DNA of 64,000 nt, from assembly GCF_035083965.1 (NCBI RefSeq), contig NC_089730.1:14367242-14431241 (forward strand). The letters are read 5' to 3'. The DNA comes from Branchiostoma lanceolatum (taxonomy: Eukaryota; Chordata; Leptocardii; Amphioxiformes; Branchiostomatidae). This document shows positions 1-12,164 of the stretch, in pieces. How positions within the stretch are numbered: the first letter of the stretch is position 1; the number at the start of each line of letters is the position of its first letter. The position numbers were made by a program, and so were the translations under genes. Below the pieces are notes generated by a model. That model worked only from the letters and a program-made list of their open reading frames with translations, made no database searches and was not told the origin of the DNA.

Positions 1-3000
1 GAGCAATCAAGTTGTAATCAAGTTTGAATCAAATTGGGGTGTAAGATATGCGTGCTCATGTCTTACCGCTAGTCTCTAGGAATGCATCCATTCTAGCAAT
101 CACCACGTGAATGTCCCTTGACTTGATTTTCTTGAGGGTTTGATGGATCAAATCTCAGAAGGAAAAAAAAGAAAGAGCAGTCTATGGCAACTGGGTGTTG
201 GATGAATCGTATGAAGATGTAACTATAATTGTGCTTACAGTAAAACATGAGCCATTATAATATCAAGTCACGGCCATAACAGACAAACACACCCGACTTG
301 TTTTATGACGAAATCGACGTAAATGCACCTAATACTCGTCCTTAATGGCACCAAGGGATGTGATTCCCTCCGACTCCATCGCTTCAGGGTCAGAAAACGT
401 GACCTTAAAGGTCACAGACAACATTCAGCACACCGGGTGCACTTCACCTTGCTGGTATCAGTATCTTTGGTCTCCCGGTGTCGTGCCAAATTTCTGCCCC
501 TGCCAAATATCCGACCCAACACGGTTTGGGGGTTTTCAGTATACCCGAGGGGAAAGAGGTGCGTCAAACTTGTGGGACTTGGTAGTTCTCAAGCGAATTT
601 GGATGCTAACCCTAACCCTATAGTTGTAACCCTAACCACGCACACTCATGATCACTACCCCGCGGAGCAAAAATCTGGCGGAGCAAAAATTTGGCTCTAC
701 ACCAGGATTCTTTACGTGACTGATTTATCTTGCATATCTACGTATACGATCTCTTGAAATGGCGTACGTGGAGGTTTTCATAGTGGTGGATATGAATGCA
801 TCAATACAGATGTGTACAGTAAAAACGAGGAACTTTAACGACTGAAGTTAGGGGCGAGTACTGCTTCTTTGACTATCCTTCCAAAGGCTGCCTACAGGAA
901 ATGACTTTTATCTTCAAGACATTACGGTCTTCATGACTTCAAGACTACGATGGACGAACCACATCATTTCTTTATCGACTATATTGACATATGAATCCGT
1001 GAAGCATTCAAATCATAAAAGCAATCATAAAGCTAGTAGTTCACTATATGCTGTGTAATGAGAAGGGAAGAGGTGGGTGCTCTTATTTCGGTACAGCCCA
1101 AGGCACATTGTAATACAAAAATCCAAAGATATTCGACCGCTTTTATGCAAATAGATACAGAATATGGTGTCAATCAACGAGGAATTGCACTTGAAAGTTC
1201 GTCTGTGTTGGCAGAAGTTGTGAATCACAATTGAACTGCAGTTTCGAACACACAAAAAAATGGACTTGCACAGATTTTCGATTCATCAACTCTGGTCAAG
1301 GAATGAGAAATCCATCCTTTTTTAACTAATGCATCTGCGGTTTCAACAAAAGTCACGGATTTTGTCATACACACTCTGTAGGTGGTTATTTCACCACACC
1401 CGGTGTGACAGCAATCTCAGGCGCGTGTGCTGGAGCGATAAAGGTGTGGGAAGAACATAAAAGACAGCACAGATCTCCTCATCGCGTCAGCCCGGCTTTG
1501 AAGAGAGACTGTGTACCTTTTTCTTACCCCCACATCGGACTTGATTTTCTCTATGAAGTACATGCTACTAATCTGTCAAGGGAGTGATGCAAAGCTTTAT
1601 ACACGGCTGAAGGTTCGGCAAATATTTTGACAGCCCTGCTACTGTAATAATCCTGGTGTGTTTCACAGAGAACACACGTGAAGGAATGTGTCAGAGACGC
1701 TAATCTCGATAGTCCTGTTAAGATTGCTTCCCACCGCACGCGACAAGACAAGATAATCTTAACAGTAGGAAGGATTTTCTACGTGTTTCTTGGAAGCCTT
1801 AAAAATGCCTGTCATGACGTCAGAGCATCAGCCGCATCCATGCTTTTTCAGTACCACCTTAAAGGACGACGGAGTTGTGTCATGTTTACTGCTAGTAATG
1901 GACAGTAATGGACAAAGTTTTCTGTGGTGGATTTTCGTTACCGGCCCCCTATGTTCCTTATTTTGTATTATGATTACCACATTTGTGTTATGATGGATAT
2001 TCTTTTTAAGATTAAAGGGGGAGGGCTTTGTATAAACCTTGTAGGCTTCTTCCCCAATCCTACTCTTTAAAAAATACCTTCCTTTACTTCACTATTATTG
2101 TTTTCTTATGTGCGAATAGGAAAAGTAAAAACTTAAACTAAAGTAGGGATGATAGTAGAAAAGTCATCTGAGGGTGTTTTGAACGGTATAATCATTACAA
2201 CACTACGTCGTCTTCCACGTAGAGGGATCCTTGATTCGGCATCAATGTATATATAAGAAATAGAATGCCGATTTTGGGACGAACATGAGACGAAGTAAAA
2301 AGCAGCTGGGCAAAAGCATTCTAATTCGTTTCCATGATTATGTTACAGTGCCATTTTTTCACAGCAACACTACCCTCACCCATGCACAACGTTTCCTAAC
2401 TATGTACCACATTACAAATTCAACGTCGCGTCTCTTTCGGTCTAATCCAGTTTAACAGACGTATTTTCCATCACAATGGACGTTTCAAGAAAAGGTTCCC
2501 AAATGCCGCGACCTTTAAGCATGATTGTCCCTGAGAACAGTGCATTCACATCCATCGTGCTGAAGTAATTTCCTCGAGTCGACGGGGATAAAAGACCCTT
2601 CTGTAGCGGCGTAGATCTCGCCGTCAGTGCGCCGGAGATAAATGTTCTAACGACCCGCGGTTTGTAAAGGACGGCTTTGGCTGAATACCGGCACATCAAT
2701 CAGAAGGGCGATGAGCGAACACAGGTGTGCATCTCCATTAGTGCAGTTGGGAATGATGAATGCAGCTTCGAACGCACACGGTGATGTTCAACCAATCGCT
2801 GGTTACCTGTTTTCCAAGCAGAGGCTTCGGTCGGGGGGCTAGGAGTGGTCGCGATTTGATTTAACGTGTCCCTCCCTTCGTCGCAGACCCAGCACCTAAA
2901 TGTACGTACAAAACGTACAAATGTGTCAAAGTAATCAAATTGAAGGGTTGTTGCATTCCATCCGGGGCACTCCCCCCCTCCCCCGACCGTAACGTCTTTT

Positions 3001-3726
3001 GGGAGAATACTGGTTACCGTGCACAATAAGAACAAGATATTTTCTTCAACTAACGGTAAAACCGTTACCACATAGCTGTATTTCTTATGCATAAAATACA
3101 AAGAACAGATATCCGATTTTGTGGTGCACCGCTTTTCTGTTTAAATGAGTGTTGAATAGCTCAAAGAATCACCATATCCAACACGTCAAGAAAATCCAGA
3201 AAAAAAACGGACTATACATCAAGATGTTCAAAAGCTTTGAAGAAAGTTCTTCTTCTAGCTGCCAACGATTTATCGAGGGCAGCTTCAAGCTTGCCTTGAT
3301 ATATGAGAGGAAAACAATCGCACGGGTTGTGACTGACTGCTGGAAAATGAACGCCCTTTCCAAGAGACATCTATCATGTTTTCAGCGTTGTTCTTTCATA
3401 TCAGCAGTGACAAGCAATAAAACGCTAGAAAAGTGTTCAAGCAGAAAGAATATAATACAGTGAGTCAGGTGCGGTAATAGAGTAATTGCTGTAAATATTG
3501 CCCTTTACCCGATCTCTCTTCTCTACAACAACAGCACGATCGATATAATTTCTGAGATTTCATAACACAGCGGCACCTGCTCCCACTAATGCTTTATTTG
3601 CGTTCCACGGTGGGATGACTAAGTCTTAAAGGTCATCCACGCGCCATTTACACTCGACAATACCCTCCCTCCGTTAGCTGACATTTCTAGCGTTTCGACT
3701 CATCTAACCTATTCCATCTATAATCT
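1..3726. other. No supported gene
   Basis: Scattered open frames lack recognisable motifs. Apart from the telomere-like stretch at 606-637 and a doubtful minus-strand fragment near 2517-2640, I see nothing to annotate. Confidence 0.5.
606..637. repeat. Short interstitial telomere-like CCCTAA repeats
   Basis: CTAACCCTAACCCTA and, after a gap of a few bases, AACCCTAACC match the animal telomere hexamer. Only about five units are present. Confidence 0.6.
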
Positions 3727-4183
3727 GTACGGAAAGCAGTGGGTATTAATGCGTATGGTCTATCATTCCTTGCTTCAGATTAGTACAGACATAAATACAG
3801 GCTCAGTTGATGGATTGATTGTCCTCCCACGATTTGAAAAACGAATCGCACAGAATAACTCAAATGTCAGCACCAGGGACAGACATCAGCTAAACCCCAG
3901 TAGTTATTAATCTTTACTACATTTCTATATTACCGCTCTGTACGGAAAGCAGTGGCTATCAATGCGTATGATCTATCAATCCTTGACTTTTATACTAACA
4001 TTTAGAACAGTGGCCTCGAGATTAGCACAGACATAAAGGCTACACTGATAGATTGATTGTCCTCCCACGTTTTGCAAAACGAATCGCTCCGAACAAATCA
4101 AATGTCAGCACCACGGACAGATCTTTGCTAAATCCCAAACATGTTGTTATTAATCATTGCTACATGTCTATATTACCGCTCTC
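3727..4183. repeat. Tandem duplication of about 220 bp
   Basis: Copy 1 is 3727-3939 and copy 2 is 3940-4183. Both run from GTACGGAAAGCAGTGG through CTCCCACG and CAAATGTCAGCACCA to TATTACCGCTCT. Copy 2 has about 30 extra bases. No gene is apparent. Confidence 0.8.
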
Positions 4184-4957
4184 GGTGTTTGACAGTAGTA
4201 TTGACAGACTGTGTGACCCATCGAACTGTGTCATTCATCCATTTAAACGTATCCGGTTTCTCTTTTCTTGTGCTCAATGTCAACCGACTGTGCCCCCCAA
4301 AGGTCTACGGTATTGACTATAACCTTGTCCAATGTCACTAGTGCCTATCGTTAATAACTGTCTTGTCGATTTCTGTGTATATATTGGAAAGACGTCAAAG
4401 TCTAGTTGACTGCGCCAAGTACACTAACATCATCGTGTCCAATGTCATTTTGTTCTTCTCACCAACTTTCCTGTACTGTGTAGTGATTCGTCGTTTGCTG
4501 AAACGGTCTAAACATACACTTATCCTTGTCTGTCTGTGAAAAGAAATGTCTGTCTATGCGTCCATAGTAAAATGTTGTGTGGCAGTGCGTATAGCCCTAT
4601 ACCATTCCAGCTTCATCGAAACGTGCTGAATAAGGTAGCTTTTGTCTTCAGATGTTTTGCATTTTCGGTGATGTTAATTGATTTTGAAGACTGGTAAGGT
4701 GACAGGGTACCATTCGATACCACAAAATGTATTCTGAGCAATCGCCTCTACGATGGCCCATGGACCTCTGTCTCAAGGCTTTTCTCTTGCCTTGAATACA
4801 GAGTCTATCTTTGTATGCTGCTTCATGTGTTATCTACAGCCATGTTCAACAAGTTCATGAGTGGTTCCAGTTGATACCACGAAATGTATTTATGAGCGAT
4901 CGCCTCTGCGATTGCCCATGAATGGACTCTACCTCAAGGCTCGCCTGTTGCGTTGGA

Positions 4958-5215
4958 TAGTGTGTTTATCTTTGTGTGCTCCGTCTTGGACCTTTGTCCC
5001 AAGGCTTGCCTATTGACCTTGGATAGAGTCTATCTTTGTGTGCTCCGTCTTGCTTGGACCTTTGTCCCAAGGCTTGCCTGTTTGCCTGGGATAGAGAGTC
5101 TATCTTTGTGTGTTCCGTCTTGGACCTCTGTCCCAAGGCTTGCCTGTTTGCCTTGGATAGAGAGTCTATCTTTGTGTGCTCCGTCCTGTTTTATCTACAG
5201 CCATGTTTAACAAGT
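4958..5215. repeat. Tandem repeat of 65-70 bp, about four copies
   Basis: Copies containing GTCTATCTTTGTGTGCTCCG and CCCAAGGCTTGCCTGTTTGC start near 4961, 5026, 5096 and 5164. A related single unit and flanking sequence occur at 4690-4860. The open frames across it are a consequence of the repeat. Confidence 0.85.
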
Positions 5216-5304
5216 CCATGAGCGTGGACGCTCGGAGCTGCCCAGATGACGCCGACTCCACCGTGGAACTCCGTCTGAACGATTCCGGTACAGAACACAA
5301 TTAC

Positions 5305-5939
5305 GGTAGCCCATCCCCGTACATGTCCTTACTCTTCCTCAGGTAGCCCACCCCCGTATATCCGTACTCTTCCCCAGGTAGCCCATCCCCGTATATCCGT
5401 ACTCTTCCCCAGGTAGCCCATCCCCGTATATCCGTACTCTTCCTCAGGTAGCCCATCCCCGTATATCCGTACTCTTCCTCATGCAGCCCATCCCCGTATA
5501 TCCGTACTCTTCCCCAGGTAGCCCATCCCCGTATATCCGTACTCTTCCTCAGGTAGCCCATCCCCGTATATCCGTACTCTTCCCCAGGTAGCCCATCCCC
5601 GTATATCCGTACTCTTCCCCAGGTAGCCCATCCCCGTATATCCGTACTCTTCCTCAGGTAGCCCATCCCCGTATATCCGTACTCTTCCCCAGGTAGCCCA
5701 TCCCCGTATATCCGTACTCTTCCCCAGGTAGCCCATCCCCGTACTCTTCCTCAGGTAGCCCATCCCCGTACATGTCCGTACTCTTCCCCAGGTAGCCCAT
5801 CCCCGTATATCCGTACTCTTCCCCAGGTAGCCCATCCTCGTATATCCGTACTCTTCCTCAGGTAGCCCACCCCCGCATATCTGTACTCTTCCTCAGGTAG
5901 CCCTTCCCCATCCCCGTACATGTCCGTACTCTTCCTCAG
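5305..5939. repeat. 35-bp minisatellite, about 18 copies
   Basis: The unit is GTAGCCCATCCCCGTATATC followed by CGTACTCTTCCYCAG, with Y = C or T as the main variant. A few units carry ACATG for TATAT or are shortened. Because 35 is not a multiple of 3, long minus-strand frames rotate through all three readings of the unit; they are unlikely to be protein. Confidence 0.95.
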
Positions 5940-6112
5940 CAAAAACCCCTTCCCTATCCATTCCTGCAATTTGAATATTTCATATCCCCTGATGAAAATA
6001 AAATATTATAGTTTCTACGTATCACAGTAAACTGCCTCTAAATGAGGCTTCTACATTTATATATGAGGTACAGATACTGCCAATGTCTTCTACTCTCTAT
6101 GTTGCATATCAT

Positions 6113-6218
6113 TAGCCTGGGTGCCATCCGATTTCTCGCGGCTCGCTACCCTGAAAAAATGAGATTATTTCAGGGTAGCGAGTGTAGGTGCCCCGGTAGT
6201 CAGATGGCACCCAGGCTA
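6113..6218. mobile_element. Short hairpin MITE, TIR TAGCCTGGGTGCCATC
   Basis: Perfect 16-bp terminal inverted repeats flank a second inverted pair (CGCTACCCTGAAA/TTTCAGGGTAGCG). Confidence 0.85.
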
Positions 6219-6552
6219 GCATATCATATAGTAGCGCAAGCGAATGAAGAGGTCTTCAAGACATCATGGGTGTACATTACCTCTTCTGTATGTAAACCAT
6301 TTCGCCAACAGCTATATCTTGCTGAAAGCTTCCTTTACTTGTCCTTGTACTTGTTTAACGAGCAAGTAACTATTCCCTTGCTTAAGCCTTGGCAACAGAG
6401 ACACTGTGACGCCCATGACCTAGCCTCATAAAACGAGTACACAAAGCCAAAGGAAAGCAATAAACATGATATCCAGAATTTGCTACAAAATAACACCCGT
6501 TATGGTAGGCATAACAGGATGGCTGTGCAGATTCAAAATGAATTTTGCATAT

Positions 6553-6580
6553 AAGGTGGTCGCCTAGGCAGGTTTGACTG
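6553..6580. mobile_element. Solo end of the CAGTCAAACCTG-type element
   Basis: AAGGTGGTCGCC followed by GGCAGGTTTGACTG matches the right end of the element at 17530-18885. I saw no left end nearby. Confidence 0.5.
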
Positions 6581-7388
6581 TATACATAGTTCAAAGACTG
6601 TTCCATGTAGTTTGTATGTTGAATTTGCAGCTTTGTGAGATCAGTGAAATATGTAGATTTGATGGAAATCAGTCCACACATTCATAGATAACTTAAGCTA
6701 TTTCTGGACCTATTGAGAGTTGTCGTAAAAACAGCCTATGAACTACATTGTGTACACAACTTGACTAAACCATTAAGCCTATAAGGAACATACTGAAGGC
6801 ATTGCTTGTAAAATTGGCTCCCTGACAGCGATTTATCAGCGAAAAGGATGAATGTGCGGCCGTAATTATATAAAAGCGGGGGGAACTGTAAGCCCGCGTC
6901 TTTGATCTCGTCTTATCGCAAACTCCACTTGACGTGTTCTTCTACTAAAACGTGATCCTCAGGGCTTTGAAGATTTACCTCGTGTACAAACCATGGTCTT
7001 CCGAAAATACCTCGGCTTTGTACCTTAATGTTCAAAATGTGCCATTAGAAATCCTCCCACGTATCTCTACATCTCTGTGTGTATACTGATCTACCGTCAG
7101 TACCTCCTGAACATGTCAACAGTCCTATGTATTGCGATGATCTACAAATATATAAATGAATATGAATAGTCTTACATTCATTTGTGTGTATTAATTGGTA
7201 ATACTGGGATGCATATGCATCTGAGTAGATTTTTCAATATGTTGGAAAAAATTGGTAAGCCATAATCTTAGATCTAGGAGTGAAGTTTCGAAACACATAA
7301 CATCGTTTCCATGATTTATTAAATGGGGTGGTCTGTTTCTGTCTTGCCGGCAGTGACGTCTTTCGTTCATTTCTTTTTCGCCACAGCA

Positions 7389-7556
7389 ATGGCCCGGAAG
7401 TCCAAGAGCGTGGAGGAAAGGACCAATCAGGAGGAAGAGGAGATCGACATTGACCTGAACGACCCTGAAACGGAAAAGGCCGCCCTGACCATCCAGAACA
7501 AGTACAAGGACTTCAAGCTGAAGAAAGGCAAAAAGTCCGCCTCCACCTCTACTTGA
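7389..7556 (+). CDS. PCP4L1: PCP4/PEP-19-like IQ-motif protein, terminal coding exon
   Basis: The frame from the ATG at 7389 encodes 55 residues and ends in TGA. An acidic stretch (EEEEIDIDLNDPETEKAAL) is followed by an IQ-like core (TIQNKYKDFKLKKGKK). This acidic-plus-IQ layout is that of the PCP4/PCP4L1 (PEP-19) family, small cytosolic proteins that bind calmodulin and change its calcium kinetics. The IQ core lacks the canonical arginine, and the two helix ends are lysine-rich. A 3' splice site (CCACAG) lies two bases before the ATG, so either the upstream exon is untranslated or the real start lies in an upstream exon that I could not find. The product is as short as or slightly shorter than the 62-68 residues of the vertebrate proteins. 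It stands alone; the next gene (dynamin) ends 4.6 kb downstream on the other strand. Confidence 0.85.
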   Translation: MARKSKSVEERTNQEEEEIDIDLNDPETEKAALTIQNKYKDFKLKKGKKSASTST

Positions 7557-9686
7557 TTCCACAGTCCAGCGTCGGGGGGTGCGCTGCTTTCGACATCTAC
7601 GGCCAAGCATCTTACACCTCCACTAAATAACAGTCTTGTTCACATATTCACTATAACTAGCAGGATGTTGCGCTATATCCCCCCCCCCCAAAAAAAGCCC
7701 TTTTAAGGTTTGGTGATAAGACGGGTTAAATAGAAACCTCATAGGAGGTGTTGAACATATTTGACAGCTCACCGTAACACGCTGAATAGTTAGTCCCTTT
7801 TGAATTAAAGACATTTGGTTTGCTTCCAACTAAAGGACAACGGATTTTCATATCAACATATCATAGCATGTTCTTAAGGAAATCAAGAAACTATTCCATG
7901 CAAATGTACAAATGTAGCAATGTTATCCCATATTTCTTAATCATATATCGATATTAATATATTGTTGCATATTTCTATGGATATAAAAAAAGCTACCCCA
8001 TGCAAATGTAGCGATCTTTTTCCCAGTCTCCCAGTCACCGTTCATCTTACACTTGCATGCTTAAAGTGTGTTAACCAAGACCAGTACATGTATCAGATAT
8101 GTTGTTGACTGTTGTACTAAAGTCTAGTGCCTGATGTGCGGCTTTTTGCTGTACATACCTCTAGCTATAGCCTAGTACCATACCTTACACACATAAGACT
8201 CTATAGTGCACTACATGTATGTATCTGTATATTGGCTATATTAGTGGATCTATATGTATGCATGCATATTCTTTTGTCTTCATTTGTCTTATTTCATGGA
8301 TGGAAAGGTCTAACTACATGTACACGTATCTATGGTGTGAACTCAGTAATATGTTGTGATTGATGTAGTGTGCTTAAGGTGCCCAAATAACTTTAAAAAT
8401 GCAAAGGTTATACTGAGGATATCATCGCCCGAGGAACAGTGATACACTTAACACAGGATATCATACTACTAGTATAAAAGAACTTAAAGTAAAGTTGTGT
8501 ATATGCCAAAAAAAGGCCAGACATTCAAATGATGCACTCTCTCAACTTTGTAAAGTTTGGAAGTGATTCGCATTTTAGATTTTGTGGTGCAGCATGCAGC
8601 CATCTGGCTATTCATCTCAGTACTGCAGCTAGGTGAGCCAATTTAGCATCATTTCCTGCTCTGATTTTTATTCTAACAAAGTAATTTACACAGAACAACC
8701 AGTATCCATATTGATTATAAGTTCCTTTCTGCATGTCCCTCCATGTGATCTTGAATGCCCATGTTTAACTCAAAACCAGATGTATTGTTGGCTCTTACAC
8801 TGTACCACTTTTTACCATCTCTTTACATGTTAACCTATTCTATGGAATGAGCAGTTCATGTAATAAGGGAAAGGGATCCTGGCGGCACATTGCTTTTTTA
8901 GTACTGGCGTATTCAGGCACGGTTAATCACCATACCGTCACTATTGAATACAAGTGGTATCACAGTGCAGTTTTCCATAAATAACATCTAGATCTCGCAT
9001 GGCCAACCACAAGGCAACTGCCAGTATGCATACATAAGAATGTATGAAGCCCTATATATCAAAATGCAAATCAAATCTATGACCTATGTTACCCCTTGGA
9101 ATTTTCAATAAATATTTGCACCATCCACAGACCTATGCAGAAAGAGTTGACCCTTCTTTCTAGTAAATGTGTACCTACATGTAAACCATTCGTCTTGATT
9201 AGTTTCTTCCATTACTTTTTTGTTGTTGTACATGTACTTTGTTTTAGTGAAAATCTTTGCTGAAAACTTCTGTAATTCCTGATTAACCCTTTGTTGAGCA
9301 TCAGTGTTTTAAGCTAGGCAAAGCCAGTGGATTATTGGCTGACACTTCAGTGGTAAGCTATGAGTGTCTTTGCCACATACATGTACGTCAAATCGCAGGG
9401 ACTTTATTCAACTGTTGTTTTTCAAATTTCAAGACCTTTACTCCGACCCAATCATGCAAATAGCTCACATTACTGACCTGATGGCATGAACACATTATCA
9501 AAACAATTCACCTCTAAGAGTATCAAATTTCCCACACAAATCCTGATACATTGCATATATATTTGTACATGGTTAGAGAGAATCATCTTTTATAAATAGT
9601 CTGTCTAGCCTATCACTAACATTAGAAGGAAAAGTTCTTCAACATGACTAGAAGTTTTCAGCAAGTTGTAAGCTGCCTTCATCAGT

Positions 9687-9784
9687 TAGCCTGGGTGCCA
9701 TCCTCTATAGTTACAGCTAGCTCTCCCTTTTCGCTTGCTTACCACAGTAGCCAGTGGTAACTACGGGGGATGGTACCAAGGCCA
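9687..9784. mobile_element. Diverged copy of the TAGCCTGGGTGCCATC MITE
   Basis: It begins TAGCCTGGGTGCCATCC and ends GGATGGTACCAAGGCCA. The size matches the copy at 6113-6218. Confidence 0.7.
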
Positions 9785-10214
9785 ACCAACCTATCCATTC
9801 ACAGCACCATAATCTTTATAATGACCCAGCATGGAACAATCTTCTTGCATATTAGAGGCAAACACAGCTCCAATTACGTTACATTACGAATAATGTAGTG
9901 AGCGATCACTGCGGGCTATTAGAGCTGGCAGATCAATTTGTGCAACTGAATCATTAACGCAAAAACATCTGTTGGATACCAGTAAATTGTAAGGTTATTT
10001 CAGGATATGACATGCAGTACTATCTACACATGTCTTGATGCGAATTTCTGACAAAGCGATGTTGGCAGTGGCTTTCTCAAATGACATCTTGGTGATGGAA
10101 TCCAAGGCAAAAGACACAAGGATATCTAAGACAAACGGATAAGTTAGTTGATGATTGTTAGACATCCAGGTAATAAGATACACAAGGTAACAGTTACTCA
10201 AGCAACAGATGGAT

Positions 10215-10358
10215 ATGGATAGATTTAGGAAATGGTCAGACTTTCATTCAGGTAGTATCCACTACCTTTCGTCAGTGACTCAAGAAACGTCATTGACGAA
10301 AGGTCACTGAGGAAAGATACTAGATGCTACCTGAAACATTTCTTAAATCTATCCAGTT
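10215..10358. mobile_element. Palindromic element related to 61603-61843
   Basis: GGATAGATTTAGGAAATG at left mirrors CATTTCTTAAATCTATCC at right, with inner CAGGTAGTATC/CTACCTG and ACCTTTCGTCAGTGAC/GACGAAAGGTCACTGA pairs. Confidence 0.7.
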
Positions 10359-12164
10359 AACTTGCATAAACGAGTACTGTAATTCTTGTTTCTTTCACTG
10401 TAACTTTATGTTCACTGTTTTCAGTTACCTCTGTACCGTTAACTTATCATAACCATGAAAAAAACTTATTATTCATGATTCCTTCACACATCCATTCTGT
10501 TAATCACTTGCCACCACCGTGAAGTTCAAGTTAAGTGAAAATGTCTATTTTCCTTACACCGTGAAATTTTGCTACCGTGAAGATAAGTGAATTACAGTAT
10601 GTCAGTGATCCCAGAGTAGAGAAAAGATAAAGCAATATAACCGGACAAAAAGCACAGCCACAAAGCCTCCTTCCCATGTGTGTCAGGACTTTATTCATGT
10701 CTCTGCATCTACACAGTACCCCTTCACTAAGAGTACACATTACACATCATCTCTGCTGGTACAATTTACATACAGATACCTACATTGTACATGCAACAGC
10801 TTACAATCCCTGTCACTGAGATCAACTGTAGCAAAGCAATTAAAAACCTCAAATGTAGGATCACGTCTTATAAAATAATTCGCTGGACATGAAAATCAAG
10901 AAAATTTTCCAGATGAACACACAAATGTCTAATTCAGAATGTATCGACAACTGTGTATCAGCATATTTACATATTATAGGAATCATTATAATCAAATACA
11001 GTTATGCTGGTTGAAACTCTGAAGCATGTTAAATCAATAATTTGTTGGAATAATAACTGGAGCAATAATAAGTCGGGATGAGGAACTCTCAGCACATTCT
11101 GTCTAACCTTGATACAGCACAAGGTACTTGTCGCTATGAAAATCTTTAATAACATTTTCTTGATCTTTTGAGTACATCAAGTCACGTTTACATATTAATT
11201 TATGGGTCTCATGCTTAATGACGATACTTTGAGACTGTCCCCTAACTTTCTGGCCACTTTGTGTTTTCAAATCATGACTGTGTGATAAGCCCTTTATTTG
11301 CAAAACGTTATGACCTAACTTCGTCTTCAAGCAGTTTGTTTCAGTTCATAATAGCACTGACAAAAGTTGTAATTCAAAACTGTGAATTGAATACTGCAAG
11401 TTTGTAGGTAGCTCTCAAGGTAAAGAAACAGGCCGCATATTGATTCTTCAGCTGCCTTAATGTCAGCCATTTGAATCAGAATTAGCCATGAGTAGTTCTT
11501 TTGCATGGAAAATGTTCAAAATCAGGTTGATATACACAGTTTGATGATCCATTGAAAAGTACTATGGTCTGCAATAATGTAGATAAAGAGTCATTCATAT
11601 GCCTATGAATTTATTGTAAACCTGAAATGTCATTGGAAAAGCAGAGAAATTTGTATGTCAGAAAATATTTTTCAAAAATTAGCAGCTAATCAACTTTTGC
11701 AGATATACATGTACAGGTACAGTATGTCCAACCAAAAACAATTTCTCCCTCCAGTCTACATGAACATTTGTATAAATGTATTGTTGTAACTTATAATGAT
11801 AAGTCACTCTTACATGTATCTGTTGGACTTCTCTGAATGGTTTGGGCTTTGTAAGGGTTGCCTTTACTCCACTGCATCCAGAGAACCTTGTGACAAAGAG
11901 TGACCAGAAAGCTACAAGAAGGTCTCCTGGCATCCTAACACCATACACATGTAGATATTCTCTTTGCTGCTTCATATGTAGACGACTCACAGCGGTCAGA
12001 CTAACCTATAGGTATCTAAATCTAAAATACTCTGTCAGGACTCTACACTTTTTGTATGGGATAGTAGTACAGGTACAGGACTGTCACATCACCAATATCA
12101 ATGTGATTCCACTTTTTCTGCTTTTCTTCTTCTCCTACCTACAAGAGGGGTCCTCCTTCGAGAC

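Larger units (their letters stand above)
7557..12164. other. Intergenic, no supported gene
   Basis: AT-rich sequence with many ACATGTA palindromes and two hairpin elements (9687-9784, 10215-10358). The 3' UTRs of the PCP4-like gene and of dynamin should enter from either side. Confidence 0.5.

Noticed and set aside
2442-3101. Two consecutive minus-strand frames in the same phase separated by one stop, as a pseudogene
   Set aside because: No family resemblance; one internal stop in AT-balanced DNA is not evidence of a decayed gene.
5301-5969. Three overlapping minus-strand frames of 72-121 codons
   Set aside because: They are readings of the 35-bp minisatellite in rotating frames, not a protein.
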